A stretch of DNA of 64,000 nucleotides from Paraburkholderia xenovorans LB400 (GCF_000013645.1 NC_007952.1:1488001-1552000), one strand, 5' to 3'; positions 7,929 through 17,488 are shown, counted from the stretch's first letter. Numbers and translations: made by a program. The notes: generated by a model not told the origin, from the letters alone.

Positions 7929-8747
7929 TTAGTCCAGCCACCGTAGCGCCGCGGCGACGATCGCTTCCGGCGCGTCTTCCTGCATCAGGTGGCCGGCCTT
8001 CGGGACCGGCTGAAACCGCGCTTCCGGTATGGCCGCGGCCAGTTGACGGCCGCGCGCCGGCGGAATCCACTGATCCTCTTCGCCCCACAGAATCTGCACC
8101 GGACAGCGCAACTGCGGATAGCGTGCTTCGACCTCGTCGGTGTAGCGCTGATCCATCTGCGCGATCTGCCGGTAGAACGCGGCCTGGCCCGTTGTGCCGA
8201 GCCACGGCGTCACATAAGGCGCGAGTTCGTGATCCGTAATCTCGCGCGCGATCGCGCCGCGTACATACGCCTTCACCACTGCCTCGTGGATGTAGGGCGG
8301 CAGTCCGGCGAACGCGTCACCATGCTCGCGCACATGCCGCACGAACGGCGAGCCCCACGGCGCCACTGCCACCGGATCGATCAGCGTGAGACTGCGATAG
8401 TCGCAGCCGTCGATCAGATGCGCGCGCAACGAAGTCGCGCCGCCGAAATCGTGCGCGATGACGTCCGGGTTTTTCAATTGCCAGTGCGCGAGCAATTCCG
8501 CCAGCAAGCCATTCTGCACGCCGAGCGAAACGTCCTGAGCATCGCGCTGTTCGGATTGCCCGTAGCCGAGCAGATCGTAATAGTAGACCGTGCGCGTCTG
8601 TGCGAGATGCGGGGCAATGCGGTGCCACACATAGGAAGAAAACGGCGTGCCGTGAACCAGCACCAGCGGCGGACCGGTACCGGTCACGTTGAAGCGCACG
8701 GATTGATCGCGGAAAGTGTAGCTTTCGGGGAGCGGCCAGTTTTGCAT
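7929..8747 (-). CDS. Alpha/beta hydrolase, haloalkane dehalogenase-like
   Basis: Cytoplasmic alpha/beta-hydrolase of 272 residues. Its nucleophile elbow reads AHDFGG with Asp at about 100 instead of Ser, which is typical of haloalkane and fluoroacetate dehalogenases and some epoxide hydrolases. The oxyanion motif HGTPFSSYVW (residue 32 on) fits the dehalogenase side, the acid lies in WGEEDQWIPP and the base in KAGHLMQED near residue 253. So it should attack through an Asp ester intermediate and split a carbon-halogen or epoxide bond, but the natural substrate is unknown. It converges with the NlpD-like gene only 10 bases away. Confidence 0.82.
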   Translation of the reverse strand: MQNWPLPESYTFRDQSVRFNVTGTGPPLVLVHGTPFSSYVWHRIAPHLAQTRTVYYYDLLGYGQSEQRDAQDVSLGVQNGLLAELLAHWQLKNPDVIAHDFGGATSLRAHLIDGCDYRSLTLIDPVAVAPWGSPFVRHVREHGDAFAGLPPYIHEAVVKAYVRGAIAREITDHELAPYVTPWLGTTGQAAFYRQIAQMDQRYTDEVEARYPQLRCPVQILWGEEDQWIPPARGRQLAAAIPEARFQPVPKAGHLMQEDAPEAIVAAALRWLD

Positions 8748-9122
8748 GGCGGTGAGCGTCGCGAGGAAGTCTGCTTACCTTAGCAGGGCTTCGTGAAGCA
8801 TGCAGGGCGCCTTTCCGTAGCATGCTCTTCGCAGCATGCTCATAGTAGCTCCCGCAGAAGCTCACCTTTGTTTTATTCAGCAAAACCAGGCAAATTCAAA
8901 CGGCGCTTCACCGCGCACTTGTTTCGGTGGCAAACGAGCCATGCAGGCGATCCGCACTCTTACGAATCGCGCACAAATTGCCTTGAAAATAGGCCTCGCC
9001 CGATTGGCGGCATTCGAAAATGCCTGGTAATCCGGCAATGGCATCCCTATGAAGCCAACGAGCGGGCATCTCCGGATGGATCGAAACGCCCGCTTTCAAT
9101 GGTGAGTGAATTCGGGAGCCGG
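8748..9122. other. Intergenic region with GCATGC repeats
   Basis: No gene is supported here. Three GCATGC-containing repeats occur at about 8797-8842 in the leader of the hydrolase gene. The rest looks like noncoding sequence downstream of the frameshifted gene on the minus strand. Confidence 0.4.
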
Positions 9123-9522
9123 CTACTTCGATTCGATGCCACGCAACAACTGGGTGACCTGGCCGTGATGATGCAGGATGGCCGGATCGGCATGCAGCAG
9201 CGGCAGGTAGCGCGGCAGGAACGCATTGTTCGGCATGTCGGGCGAGAAGAGCCCGGCCACTGCTTCGGCCGCGGCGATCCGGTCGGGTGGCATCGGCCTC
9301 CTTGTCGTCGAGAATTTCGTCGACGTTCGCAATCACCGTCGAGAGCGGCGTGAGCCAGCGAAAACCCGAACCGTTGATCAGCACCTGCAGGAACGCCGCG
9401 GGCGTGACGGGGCCGAATTCCTTTTCGTAAGCCACGCGCTCGTGATCGAGAATGGCTTTGTGCAGCGCCAATAGCGGCCGGCGAATCTCCGAAAGGAATT
9501 GGGTGCATTGCGAGTCGTTCAT
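9123..9522 (-). pseudogene. Conserved hypothetical protein, broken by a frameshift
   Basis: Two minus-strand frames join into one sensible protein of about 132 residues. The first runs from ATG 9522 (MNDSQCTQFLSEIRRPLLAL) through VIANVDEILDDKEAD; the second continues PPDRIAAAEAVAGLFS and ends LLRGIESK at 9123. The switch is near 9285-9296, where one extra base (or two missing) breaks the frame; without it translation runs on into unlike sequence to about 8908. No classical slippery heptamer is visible, so this is a mutation or sequencing error more likely than programmed shifting. I do not recognise the family. The protein is mostly helical in appearance and has no signal peptide. Confidence 0.7.
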
Positions 9523-9926
9523 GTGGGCTGCTCCTTCCGATAGTCAGACCGGATCCATGCTAACAAAATCGCACGGCATTGATTGAACAAGATTAACGGA
9601 TCACGCGAACACTTTCTTCCTGGGCCTGTGCGCGAAGGGTAACGCGTTGATTCGCATCTGTTTTCAGCGATGCAATATGCGCGGTGAGACGGTTTCGGCC
9701 GGCAGACGGCGTGCGGCGAGGCGACGCACTTCTCAATGCGCGGCTACAATTTGCCGGTCAGTCCCGGCGGGTTCACGCCGCGCATTAACTGCCGTTTTTA
9801 GTCAACGCAAAGCCGCATTGCGTATTAGTCCGGCTTGTCGAATAAAGACGGCGGGTCTTTGCAGTTTGGTTCGACGTCTCTCTCTAAACAGCCCGATAAA
9901 CAATAAGCCCCACTCGGAGCCGCCCC
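9523..9926. other. Divergent intergenic region before the molybdenum hydroxylase operon
   Basis: About 400 bases separate the frameshifted gene from the 2Fe-2S subunit gene. It must hold the operon's promoter, but no convincing -35/-10 pair or operator was found, and no gene is supported. Confidence 0.4.
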
Positions 9927-10382
9927 ATGACAACGCTCAATATCAACGGCCAGACGCACACCGTCGACGCGCCGCCCGACATGCCCCTTCTGTGGGTCTT
10001 GCGCGATCTGGTCGGTCTGACCGGCACGAAGTTCGGTTGCGGTATAGCTCAATGCGGCGCGTGCACCGTGCACCTCGACGGCGTGGCGGTGCGCTCGTGC
10101 GTATTGCCGGCCGCGGCGGTCGGCGATCGCAAGATCACCACCATCGAAGCGGTGGGCAGCACGCCGGCCGGCCAGAAAGTGCAGCAGGCATGGCGTCAGC
10201 TCGACGTGGTGCAATGCGGCTACTGCCAGTCGGGGCAGGTGATGTCGGCGGCTTCGCTGCTTACGAGCAACCCCAATCCTACCGATGCGGACATCGACGC
10301 CGCGATGGCCGGCAATATCTGCCGCTGCGGAACGTATAACCGCATCCGCGCGGCGATCAAGCAAGCCGCGAAGGGGGCCTGA
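9927..10382 (+). CDS. 2Fe-2S subunit of molybdenum hydroxylase (IorA-like)
   Basis: Small electron-transfer subunit of a xanthine-oxidase-family enzyme, like isoquinoline 1-oxidoreductase alpha or aldehyde dehydrogenase small subunits. The plant-ferredoxin-type cluster ligands are Cys 38, 43, 46 and 58 (GCGIAQCGACTVHLDGVAVRSC pattern split over those positions), and the second cluster is in the helical domain (VVQCGYCQSGQ and GNICRCGTYNRI). Its 151 residues are the normal length. It has no signal peptide, so it is probably carried out of the cell with the Tat-exported large subunit. The next gene starts two bases after its stop. Electrons should pass from the Mo site through these clusters to the cytochrome encoded third. 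Confidence 0.95.
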   Translation: MTTLNINGQTHTVDAPPDMPLLWVLRDLVGLTGTKFGCGIAQCGACTVHLDGVAVRSCVLPAAAVGDRKITTIEAVGSTPAGQKVQQAWRQLDVVQCGYCQSGQVMSAASLLTSNPNPTDADIDAAMAGNICRCGTYNRIRAAIKQAAKGA

Positions 10383-10383
10383 C

Positions 10384-12636
10384 ATGTCCCAGGGATTGCT
10401 CGATGCACAGAACGGCGCAGAGCCGTCGAAAGCCGGCGCGCGCGCCGCAGGTGGATTGTCGCGCCGCACTTTTCTGAAATTCGGCGTGACAGTCGGCGCG
10501 GCGGCGGGCGGCGGCCTGCTGCTCGGCTTCAGCATGCCGGCCGCCAGCCAGGATCAGAAGGCCGGCAAATCGGTGATCGGCGGCGACGGTGTGGAAACCC
10601 CACAAAGCGGCGTATTCGCGCCGAACGCATTCATCCAGATCGATACCGCGGGCAAGGTCACGCTGGTGATTCCGAAGGTGGAGATGGGCCAGGGCGTCTA
10701 TACGTCGATCCCGATGCTGATCGCCGAAGAACTCGAAGTGCCGCTCGACACGGTTACCGTCGACCACGCACCGCCGAACGAAAAACTCTTCATGGACCCG
10801 CTGCTCGGCGGCCAGCTCACCGGCGGGTCGACCTCGATCCGTTATGCCTGGGAGCCGATGCGTAAAGCCGGCGCCACCGCGCGCACTGTCCTGATCAGCG
10901 CGGCCGCACAGCAATGGCAGGTGGATCCGGCCAGCTGCCATGCGCAGGCCGGGCAGGTGATTCACGCGGCCAGCAACCGCAGCATCGGCTATGGCCAGCT
11001 GGTGACCGCGGCCGCCAGTCTGCCCGCGCCGCAGAACGTCAAGCTCAAGGACCCGAAAGACTTCAAGCTGATCGGCACGGCGGTCAAGCGTCTCGATTCG
11101 CCGGAGAAAGTGGACGGCACCGCGCTGTTCGGGCTCGACGTGCGCGTGCCCGACATGGTCTATGCGGCGATCGCGAACTGTCCGGTGTTCGGCGGCACGC
11201 TCGCCAGCGTCGACGACACCAATGCGAAAAAGATTCCGGGCGTGCGCCAGGTCATCAAGATCGACAACGCGGTCGCGGTGATCGGCGACCACACGTGGGC
11301 GGCCAAGCGCGGCGTGCAGGCACTCGTCATCAAATGGAACGAAGGCGCGGGCGCGAATCTGTCGATGAAGCAGATCGTCGACGATCTCGCCAACGCCTCG
11401 CAGCGCAACGGCGCGGTGGCACGTAAAGAGGGCGACGTCGCCAATGCGTTCAGCAATGCCAAGACGCGCGTCGACGCGGTGTATCAGCAGCCGTTCCTCG
11501 CGCACGCCACGATGGAGCCGATCAACTGCACGGTGCATGTGCGCCCCGACGGCTGCGATGTCTGGCTCGGCTCGCAAGTGCCGACCCGGGTGGTGGACGC
11601 CGCCGTGGCAGTCACCGGCTTGCCCGCCGACAAGATTGTCGTGCACAACCATCTGATCGGCGGCGGCTTCGGGCGGCGGCTGGAATTCGACATGGTCACG
11701 CAGGCCGTCAAGGTCGGCAAGCAGGTGTCCACGCCGGTGAAGGTGGTCTGGACGCGCGAAGAAGACATTCAGCACGACATGTACCGGCCGTACTACTACG
11801 ACAGGATCTCCGCGGGACTGGACGCGAACAGCAAGCCGGTTGCGTGGCAGCACCGCATAGTCGGTTCGTCGGTGATCGCGCGGTTCGCGCCGCCCGCGTT
11901 CAGGAACGGCGTCGATCCCGACGCGGTCGAAGTCGCTTCGGACCTGCCGTATGACTTGCCTAACCAGTTGGTCGACTACGTTCGCCAGGAGCCGCATGCG
12001 GTGCCCACCGCATTCTGGCGCGGCGTGGGACCGACACGCAGCACTTTCGTGGTGGAGAGTTTCATCGACGAACTCGCGGCGCAGGCCAAAGTCGATCCCG
12101 TCAAATACCGTCAGGATCTGCTCGGCAAGACGCCGCGCGCGCTGAACGTGCTCAACGTCGCCACCCAGGCAGCGAACTGGGGCAGCGCGGTGCCGAAGGG
12201 GCAAGGGCGCGGCGTGTCGGTCATGCATGCGTTCGGCAGCTTCTTCGGGATCGTCGTCGATGTCGCGGTGGATCAGGGCGAGGTGGCGGTCAAGCGGGTG
12301 GTGTGCGCGGTCGATTGCGGCATGGTGGTCAATCCGAACACGGTCGAGGCGCAGGTGCAGGGCGGCATCATCTTCGGCATCACGGCGGCGCTCTATAGCG
12401 AGATCACGATCAAGGACGGCCGCGTTGAGCAGAACAATTTCACCGACTACCGGATGCTGCGGATCGATCAGACGCCGCCTATCGAGGTGCATATCGTGAA
12501 GAGCAGCGAGGCGCCCGGCGGTATCGGCGAACCCGGCACGGCGGCGCTCGCGCCCGCGCTGACCAATGCGATTTTCGCGGCCACCGGCAAGCGGCTGCGG
12601 CAATTGCCGGTCGGCAGCCAGTTGCAGACCGCTTAA
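10384..12636 (+). CDS. Molybdopterin-binding subunit, IorB-like oxidoreductase
   Basis: Large catalytic subunit (750 residues) of a periplasmic molybdenum hydroxylase of the isoquinoline 1-oxidoreductase beta/aldehyde dehydrogenase type. A twin-arginine signal is present (LSRRTFLKFGVTVGAAAGGG, Arg pair at about 27-28), as in other members that work with cytochrome c rather than FAD. Two tandem Mo-binding regions follow, with GGGFGRRLEFD near residue 422 and GGIGEPGTAALAPA near 714 carrying the conserved active-site Glu. It oxidises an aldehyde or N-heterocycle with water as oxygen source; which one is not shown. No FAD subunit gene is present, in line with electron transfer to the adjacent cytochrome. 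Confidence 0.93.
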   Translation: MSQGLLDAQNGAEPSKAGARAAGGLSRRTFLKFGVTVGAAAGGGLLLGFSMPAASQDQKAGKSVIGGDGVETPQSGVFAPNAFIQIDTAGKVTLVIPKVEMGQGVYTSIPMLIAEELEVPLDTVTVDHAPPNEKLFMDPLLGGQLTGGSTSIRYAWEPMRKAGATARTVLISAAAQQWQVDPASCHAQAGQVIHAASNRSIGYGQLVTAAASLPAPQNVKLKDPKDFKLIGTAVKRLDSPEKVDGTALFGLDVRVPDMVYAAIANCPVFGGTLASVDDTNAKKIPGVRQVIKIDNAVAVIGDHTWAAKRGVQALVIKWNEGAGANLSMKQIVDDLANASQRNGAVARKEGDVANAFSNAKTRVDAVYQQPFLAHATMEPINCTVHVRPDGCDVWLGSQVPTRVVDAAVAVTGLPADKIVVHNHLIGGGFGRRLEFDMVTQAVKVGKQVSTPVKVVWTREEDIQHDMYRPYYYDRISAGLDANSKPVAWQHRIVGSSVIARFAPPAFRNGVDPDAVEVASDLPYDLPNQLVDYVRQEPHAVPTAFWRGVGPTRSTFVVESFIDELAAQAKVDPVKYRQDLLGKTPRALNVLNVATQAANWGSAVPKGQGRGVSVMHAFGSFFGIVVDVAVDQGEVAVKRVVCAVDCGMVVNPNTVEAQVQGGIIFGITAALYSEITIKDGRVEQNNFTDYRMLRIDQTPPIEVHIVKSSEAPGGIGEPGTAALAPALTNAIFAATGKRLRQLPVGSQLQTA

Positions 12637-12647
12637 CGGAGCCCGAC

Positions 12648-13940
12648 ATGAAAAACACACTGAAGGGTTTCGGCGCGGCGTTGTGCGTGACGCTGCCGTT
12701 GCTTGCGCAGACGCCGGCGCAGGCGGCCGCGCAGTCAGCCGATCCGGCGCTGGTGCAACGCGGCGCCTATCTGGCCAAGGTCGGCGATTGCGTCGCCTGT
12801 CATACGGCGCCGAAGGGCAAGCCGTTCGCGGGCGGCCTGCCGATGGCCACGCCAATGGGCCAGATCTACACCACCAACATCACGCCCGACCAGCAGACCG
12901 GCATCGGCGGTTATACCGAAGAGGACTTTGCACGGGCCATGCGCGAAGGCGTTGCCAAAGACGGCCACAATCTTTATCCGGCCATGCCGTACCCGTCGTA
13001 CGCCAAGGTCAACGACGACGACATGAAGGCGCTGTACGCGTATTTCATGAGCGGCGTGGCGCCGGTGCAGCAGGCGAACCGCGAGCCGGATATCAAGTGG
13101 CCGCTGAACATGCGCTGGCCGCTGAAGTTCTGGAACATGGTGTTCCTCGAAAAGGGCGTCTATCAGGACAAGCCGGGCAAAGACGTGGCATGGAATCGCG
13201 GCGCGTATCTGATTCAGGGGCTCGGGCACTGCGGCTCGTGCCATACGCCGCGCGGCATCGCGTTCCAGGAGAAGGCGCTGGATGAAAGCGGCAGCGCGTT
13301 CCTGACCGGCGGCCTGCTCGACGGCTGGTTCGCGGCGAACCTGACCGGCGAGCACAACGTGGGTCTGGGCCGCTGGAACGATCAGGACCTGCAGGCGTTC
13401 CTGAAGACCGGCGCGAATCGCCATGCGTCCGCGTTCGGTTCGATGACCAGCGTGATCAACAACAGCACGCAGGGCATGAACGACACGGACATCGCGGCCA
13501 TGTCGACGTACCTGAAGTCGCTCCCGCCGGCAGGCGGCAGCGGTGCGGCGCCTTACAAGTACGATCCGCAGGCGACGAAGGTGTCGCTCAACCGGCCGGC
13601 GGACAATGAAGGCGCGCGCGTCTACACGGCGTATTGCATGCACTGTCACGGCGTGGACGGGCGCGGCTTCGCGCCGATGCTGGCGCCGTTGTCCGGCAAT
13701 CCGAACGTGCTGGAGAAGGATCCGTCGTCGCTGATCAACGTGACGCTCAACGGTACCGAAGACCTCGTGATCGGCGGCATTCCCGCGCCGTATCCGATGC
13801 CGAAGTACGCGCCGGTGCTCAACGACCAGCAGATCGCCGACGTGCTGACCTTCGTGCGGGCCGGGTGGAACAACGGCGCGCCGGCGGTCACGGCGGAGGA
13901 CGTCGCGAAGTTGCGCAAGTCCACGCACGCGGCGCGCTAG
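12648..13940 (+). CDS. Triheme cytochrome c subunit
   Basis: Membrane-associated c-type cytochrome of 430 residues, related to the cytochrome subunits of acetic-acid-bacterium alcohol, gluconate and aldehyde dehydrogenases. A Sec signal peptide (first about 27 residues, ending AQA) precedes three heme sites: CVACH at 48-52, CGSCH at 195-199 and CMHCH at 330-334. It should take electrons from the 2Fe-2S subunit and pass them to ubiquinone or a terminal oxidase. It starts 11 bases after the Mo subunit's stop, so the three genes form one operon. The operon ends at a strong shared hairpin terminator (13980-14016). Confidence 0.95.
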   Translation: MKNTLKGFGAALCVTLPLLAQTPAQAAAQSADPALVQRGAYLAKVGDCVACHTAPKGKPFAGGLPMATPMGQIYTTNITPDQQTGIGGYTEEDFARAMREGVAKDGHNLYPAMPYPSYAKVNDDDMKALYAYFMSGVAPVQQANREPDIKWPLNMRWPLKFWNMVFLEKGVYQDKPGKDVAWNRGAYLIQGLGHCGSCHTPRGIAFQEKALDESGSAFLTGGLLDGWFAANLTGEHNVGLGRWNDQDLQAFLKTGANRHASAFGSMTSVINNSTQGMNDTDIAAMSTYLKSLPPAGGSGAAPYKYDPQATKVSLNRPADNEGARVYTAYCMHCHGVDGRGFAPMLAPLSGNPNVLEKDPSSLINVTLNGTEDLVIGGIPAPYPMPKYAPVLNDQQIADVLTFVRAGWNNGAPAVTAEDVAKLRKSTHAAR

Positions 13941-13979
13941 ATCCGCCAGTTCTGCCAGGTCTGTCAGGCGGCATGCAAA

Positions 13980-14016
13980 GAAAAGCGGCAACCGTGCACA
14001 ACGGTTGCCGCTTTTC
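13980..14016. terminator. Bidirectional rho-independent terminator
   Basis: A perfect 16-bp stem (GAAAAGCGGCAACCGT at 13980-13995 and its complement at 14001-14016) with a 5-base loop sits between the convergent cytochrome and permease genes. T-rich ends exist on both strands, so it can stop transcription from either side. Confidence 0.9.
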
Positions 14017-14039
14017 TCATTCAATCGCCGCAGCGAATC

Positions 14040-14696
14040 TCAGCGATGCTGGCCGACCTTCTGCCGTTTCTCCAGCACGCGCGCGTACCACGTGAGCGGG
14101 AAGCACATCGCGAAGTAGATCATCGCGACCATGCCGTAGATCGGGAACGGGCGGAACGCGGCGTTGGTGATCATGGTGCCTGTCTTGGTCAATTCCGTGA
14201 AACCGATGATCGATGCGAGCGCCGTGCTTTTCACCACCTGCACGAGAAAGCCGACCGTCGGCGCCACTGCGATTTTCAGCGCCTGCGGCCACACGATATA
14301 GCGCAACTGCTGGCCGAACGTCATGCCGAGACTCGCGCCCGCGGCCCACTGGCCGCGCGGCACGGCTTCGACGCAGCCGCGCCAGATGTCGACCAGATAC
14401 GCGCTGGTATAGAGCGTCAGGGTGACGGTGGCCGCGACCCACGGCGACACATCGACACCGAGCAGCGGCAAACCGAAAAACGCCAGGAAGAGCTGCATCA
14501 GCAGCGGTGTGCCCTGAAACACTTCCACGTACACCACGACGATACGGCGCAGCCAGGCGATCGGCGACACGCGCATGGCGAGCAGAATCAACCCGACGAT
14601 GCCGCCGCCCACGAACGCGATCAGCGAGAGCAGCACGGTCCAGCGGGCGGCGAGCAACAGATTGCGGGCAATGTCCCACAGCGTGAATTCGACCAT
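14040..14696 (-). CDS. Polar amino acid ABC transporter permease
   Basis: Inner-membrane permease of the HisM/GlnP type (218 residues, about five membrane segments). The coupling-loop signature is EAVPRGQWAAGASLGMTFGQQ, matching the EAA-x(3)-G-x(9)-I-x-L-P pattern followed by YIVWPQALKIAVAP. It pairs with the permease upstream to form the channel for the family-3 binding protein. The ATG at 14696 lies two bases after the upstream stop and is preferred to an open extension to 14735 that overlaps the neighbour. It is the last gene of the seven-gene minus-strand operon and reads into the terminator at 13980-14016. Confidence 0.92.
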   Translation of the reverse strand: MVEFTLWDIARNLLLAARWTVLLSLIAFVGGGIVGLILLAMRVSPIAWLRRIVVVYVEVFQGTPLLMQLFLAFFGLPLLGVDVSPWVAATVTLTLYTSAYLVDIWRGCVEAVPRGQWAAGASLGMTFGQQLRYIVWPQALKIAVAPTVGFLVQVVKSTALASIIGFTELTKTGTMITNAAFRPFPIYGMVAMIYFAMCFPLTWYARVLEKRQKVGQHR

Positions 14697-14698
14697 GA

Positions 14699-15445
14699 TC
14701 AACGCTCCGTGGGCAGAGTGCGGGCGCCGCGCCACATCAGGCGGTTGCGCCAGTTACGCGGCGCGCTTTCGTTGCCGCGCGCCGCCCGGCCCGCGAACAG
14801 ACCGCGGCCGAGCCGGTTGAGGATTTGCCGCAATACGATGGACAGCACCAGATACGTCGCGGTGATGATCAGGTAACTTTCGAACGAACGGAAGTTGCGC
14901 GACTGGATAAAGTTGGCCGCGTACGTGAGATCGGGCACGGAGATTTGCGAGACCACCGCCGAGCCCAGCATCACGATCAGCACCTGGCTCAGCAGCGCGG
15001 GAAACACATTGGCGATGGCCTGCGGCAGCACGACATAGCGGAACACCTGCCGCCCATGCAGACCGAGCGCCTGCGCCGCCTGCACCTGGCCGCGCGAAAT
15101 CGAATCGATGCCGGCGCGCACGATCTCGATCGCGTAAGCGCCGAGATTGACGGTCATGGCCAGAATCGCGGCCTGCACTTCGTCGATATGGATACCGAGG
15201 CTCGGCAAGCCGAAGAACACGAAGAACAACTGCACGATGAACGGCGTGTTGCGGATCAGTTCCACATAACCCGCCACCAGCCAGCGCGCCCATTTCGGTC
15301 CGGCCACCGCCACGCTCGCACCGGCAATGCCGACAATCGCGCCGAGCACGGTGGAAACGGCCGTCAGGCCCAGGGTGACGGCGACGCCGCGCGCGAGCAT
15401 CCCCGCATAGAGGCCGAAGCCGCTGAAATCGAACGCATAGGTCAT
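14699..15445 (-). CDS. Polar amino acid ABC transporter permease
   Basis: Second HisM/GlnP-type permease (248 residues). It has five hydrophobic segments and the coupling loop DSISRGQVQAAQALGLHG followed by VVLPQAIANVFPAL. Together with the next gene it forms the heterodimeric membrane channel for uptake of the ligand bound by the family-3 protein encoded upstream. Its C-terminal 30 residues are charged and extend past the last membrane segment. No GlnQ/HisP-type ATPase gene accompanies the pair in this window; the only ATPase in the operon is the PotA-like one. Confidence 0.92.
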   Translation of the reverse strand: MTYAFDFSGFGLYAGMLARGVAVTLGLTAVSTVLGAIVGIAGASVAVAGPKWARWLVAGYVELIRNTPFIVQLFFVFFGLPSLGIHIDEVQAAILAMTVNLGAYAIEIVRAGIDSISRGQVQAAQALGLHGRQVFRYVVLPQAIANVFPALLSQVLIVMLGSAVVSQISVPDLTYAANFIQSRNFRSFESYLIITATYLVLSIVLRQILNRLGRGLFAGRAARGNESAPRNWRNRLMWRGARTLPTER

Positions 15446-15513
15446 GGCGTGGCGCTCATCGTGAGGTCAGACTCCGCCGCGGACCACGCCTCGCGGTCCG
15501 CGCAAAAAAAGGT

Positions 15514-16338
15514 TCAGAGATCGGCCGGCAGCGGCGCACGCAGCCACTTCTGCGAAATCGCGTTCATGGTGCCGTCCTTGCGGGCCCTGGCAATCGTTTC
15601 GTCGACCTTCTGCTTCAGACGCGGCTCGTTCTTGTTCAAACCGACGTGATCGGGCGAGCTGAACAGCGAGAACTTCTGCTCGGGATCATTGGCCGGATGA
15701 CGCGCGAGAATCGTGGCGCCGACGTCGTTGCCGACTACCATCAACTGTACCTGACCAGAAAGAAACGCCGAAATTGCGCCGTTAGGATCGTCGAAGCGTT
15801 TGATGTTCGCGGTGGGCGGCGCGATCTTCGTTACGCTCAGGTCTTCCAGCGTGCCGCGCGCGACCGAAATCGACTTGCCGGCGAGGTCGGCGGCGTTCTT
15901 CACGGGCAACGCTTTCGGGCCGAACACCGCGAGGTAGTAGGGCGCATAAGGTTGCGAGAAATCGATCACCTTTTCACGCTCGGGGGTCTGCCCGACCGAC
16001 AGCAGCATGTCCGCCTTGTGATCAGCGAGGTAGGCCATGCGGTTGTCGCCCGTCACCGGCACGAGTTCGACCTTGGCGTTGAGCGCCTTGCCGATCAGAT
16101 TGGCGACGTCGATGTCGTAGCCCATCGGCTTCATGTCCGGGCCGATCGAGCCGAACGGCGGATAGTCCTCGAATACGCCGATGCGCACCGTGCCCGACTT
16201 GGCGATGGTGTCGAGCGCGTCCGCATGCGCGGCCGACGGCAGCGCGCACAGCGCGCCGAGGCCGGTAAAGGCCAGCGTCGCGGCGAGCGTGGCGAACACC
16301 CGGCGGGTGCGGGATTGGGCAGTGGGGCGCTGGTTCAT
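15514..16338 (-). CDS. Family-3 periplasmic substrate-binding protein
   Basis: Periplasmic ligand-binding protein of the polar amino acid type (274 residues). A signal peptide of about 39 residues ends AHA-DALDTIAKSG. The conserved start of the mature fold is VRIGVFEDYPPFGSIGPDMKPMGYDIDVANLIGKAL (split across residues 51-87), and the FSQPYAPYYLAVFG and DLAGKSISVARGT blocks form the two-lobe cleft. The ligand is probably an amino acid or small organic acid. It lies between the PotA-like ATPase gene and two matching permease genes, 75 bases after the ATPase stop. Confidence 0.92.
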   Translation of the reverse strand: MNQRPTAQSRTRRVFATLAATLAFTGLGALCALPSAAHADALDTIAKSGTVRIGVFEDYPPFGSIGPDMKPMGYDIDVANLIGKALNAKVELVPVTGDNRMAYLADHKADMLLSVGQTPEREKVIDFSQPYAPYYLAVFGPKALPVKNAADLAGKSISVARGTLEDLSVTKIAPPTANIKRFDDPNGAISAFLSGQVQLMVVGNDVGATILARHPANDPEQKFSLFSSPDHVGLNKNEPRLKQKVDETIARARKDGTMNAISQKWLRAPLPADL

Positions 16339-16414
16339 GGTGTGTCCTCTGTCGAAAATGTCGGTATTGGAATGGGCAAATCTGATTGATGTAGCGATGC
16401 TTCAGTGCCTCGAT

Positions 16415-17488
16415 TCAAGGTGCGGCGCGCGCGGCGATCAGCTTGCACGCATGCGGCGGCAGTTCCGCGAGCACCGGCATGCCGAGCGCGAGCCCAGGCG
16501 TTTCGCGCGGCGTGGTGGCCGCGGTCAGCGTGAAGCCGGCACAGTCGATGGTCGCTTCGAGCGAGGCGCCCACGTCGCGGATGAACGTGACGGTGCCTGC
16601 CAGCCGGTTCGGGCCCGCCGCGTCGGACGCGGCTTTCACGCACACGTCTTCCGGGCGGATCAGCAGACGGATGTCGCTGCTGGAGGCCGGCACGCGCGCC
16701 GGCTGCGCGACGCTGATACGCCGGCCGCCGGGCAGGCTCACGCCGCCCGCGCCATCGTACGTGACCGGCAGGATATTGCCCAGACCGATGAAGTCGGCGA
16801 CGAATTCGCTGACCGGATCGCGGTAGATGTCGAGCGGCTTGCCGACCTGGGCGATGCGGCCTTTCTCCATCACGACGATCTCGTCGGCCATCGTCATGGC
16901 TTCGCGCTGATCGTGCGTGACCATGATCGTCGTGATGCCCAGACGCTGTTGCAGCAGGCGGATCTCCACCTGCATCGCTTCGCGTAGCTTGGCGTCGAGC
17001 GCGGAAAGCGGTTCGTCGAGCAGCAGCAGTTTCGGCTGCGACGCGATCGCGCGCGCAATCGCCACGCGCTGGCGCTGGCCGCCGGAGAGTTGCGTGACCG
17101 GGCGGTTGGCCATGTGCGGCAACTGGATCAGTTCCAGCAGTTCGGCTACGCGCCGCGTCTGCTGCTCCTTCGTGGTCTTGCGCAGCTTCAGCGGATAAGC
17201 GACGTTTTGCGCGACCGTCATGTGCGGAAACAGCGCGAGAGACTGGAACACCATGCCGAAGTCGCGCTGATTCGCGGGCAACCGCGTGATGTCGCGTCCG
17301 GCGAAATGGATGCTGCCCGAGGTCGGCGTTTCGAGGCCGGCGATCATCCGCAGCAGCGTGGTCTTGCCGCAGCCGGACGGGCCGAGAAAGCACACCAGCT
17401 TGCCGTCGGGCACGCTCAGATCGACGCTGTCCACGGCATGGGCCGCGCCGAAGCGCCGGGTCACGGCCTGCAACGTTAAATGGGTCAT
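16415..17488 (-). CDS. ABC transporter ATPase, PotA/spermidine-type
   Basis: Cytoplasmic ATPase (357 residues) that drives import through the neighbouring permeases. Walker A is GPSGCGKTT, the Q-loop follows, the signature is LSGGQRQR, Walker B is LLLLDEPLSALD and the switch His is in VTHDQ. A C-terminal TOBE region of about 110 residues places it with the polyamine/iron/2-aminoethylphosphonate group. The ATG at 17488 has GGAG upstream; an in-frame ATG at 17518 adds ten residues and lacks one. As the only ATPase in a seven-gene operon with four permeases, it may serve one or both channels. Confidence 0.93.
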   Translation of the reverse strand: MTHLTLQAVTRRFGAAHAVDSVDLSVPDGKLVCFLGPSGCGKTTLLRMIAGLETPTSGSIHFAGRDITRLPANQRDFGMVFQSLALFPHMTVAQNVAYPLKLRKTTKEQQTRRVAELLELIQLPHMANRPVTQLSGGQRQRVAIARAIASQPKLLLLDEPLSALDAKLREAMQVEIRLLQQRLGITTIMVTHDQREAMTMADEIVVMEKGRIAQVGKPLDIYRDPVSEFVADFIGLGNILPVTYDGAGGVSLPGGRRISVAQPARVPASSSDIRLLIRPEDVCVKAASDAAGPNRLAGTVTFIRDVGASLEATIDCAGFTLTAATTPRETPGLALGMPVLAELPPHACKLIAARAAP

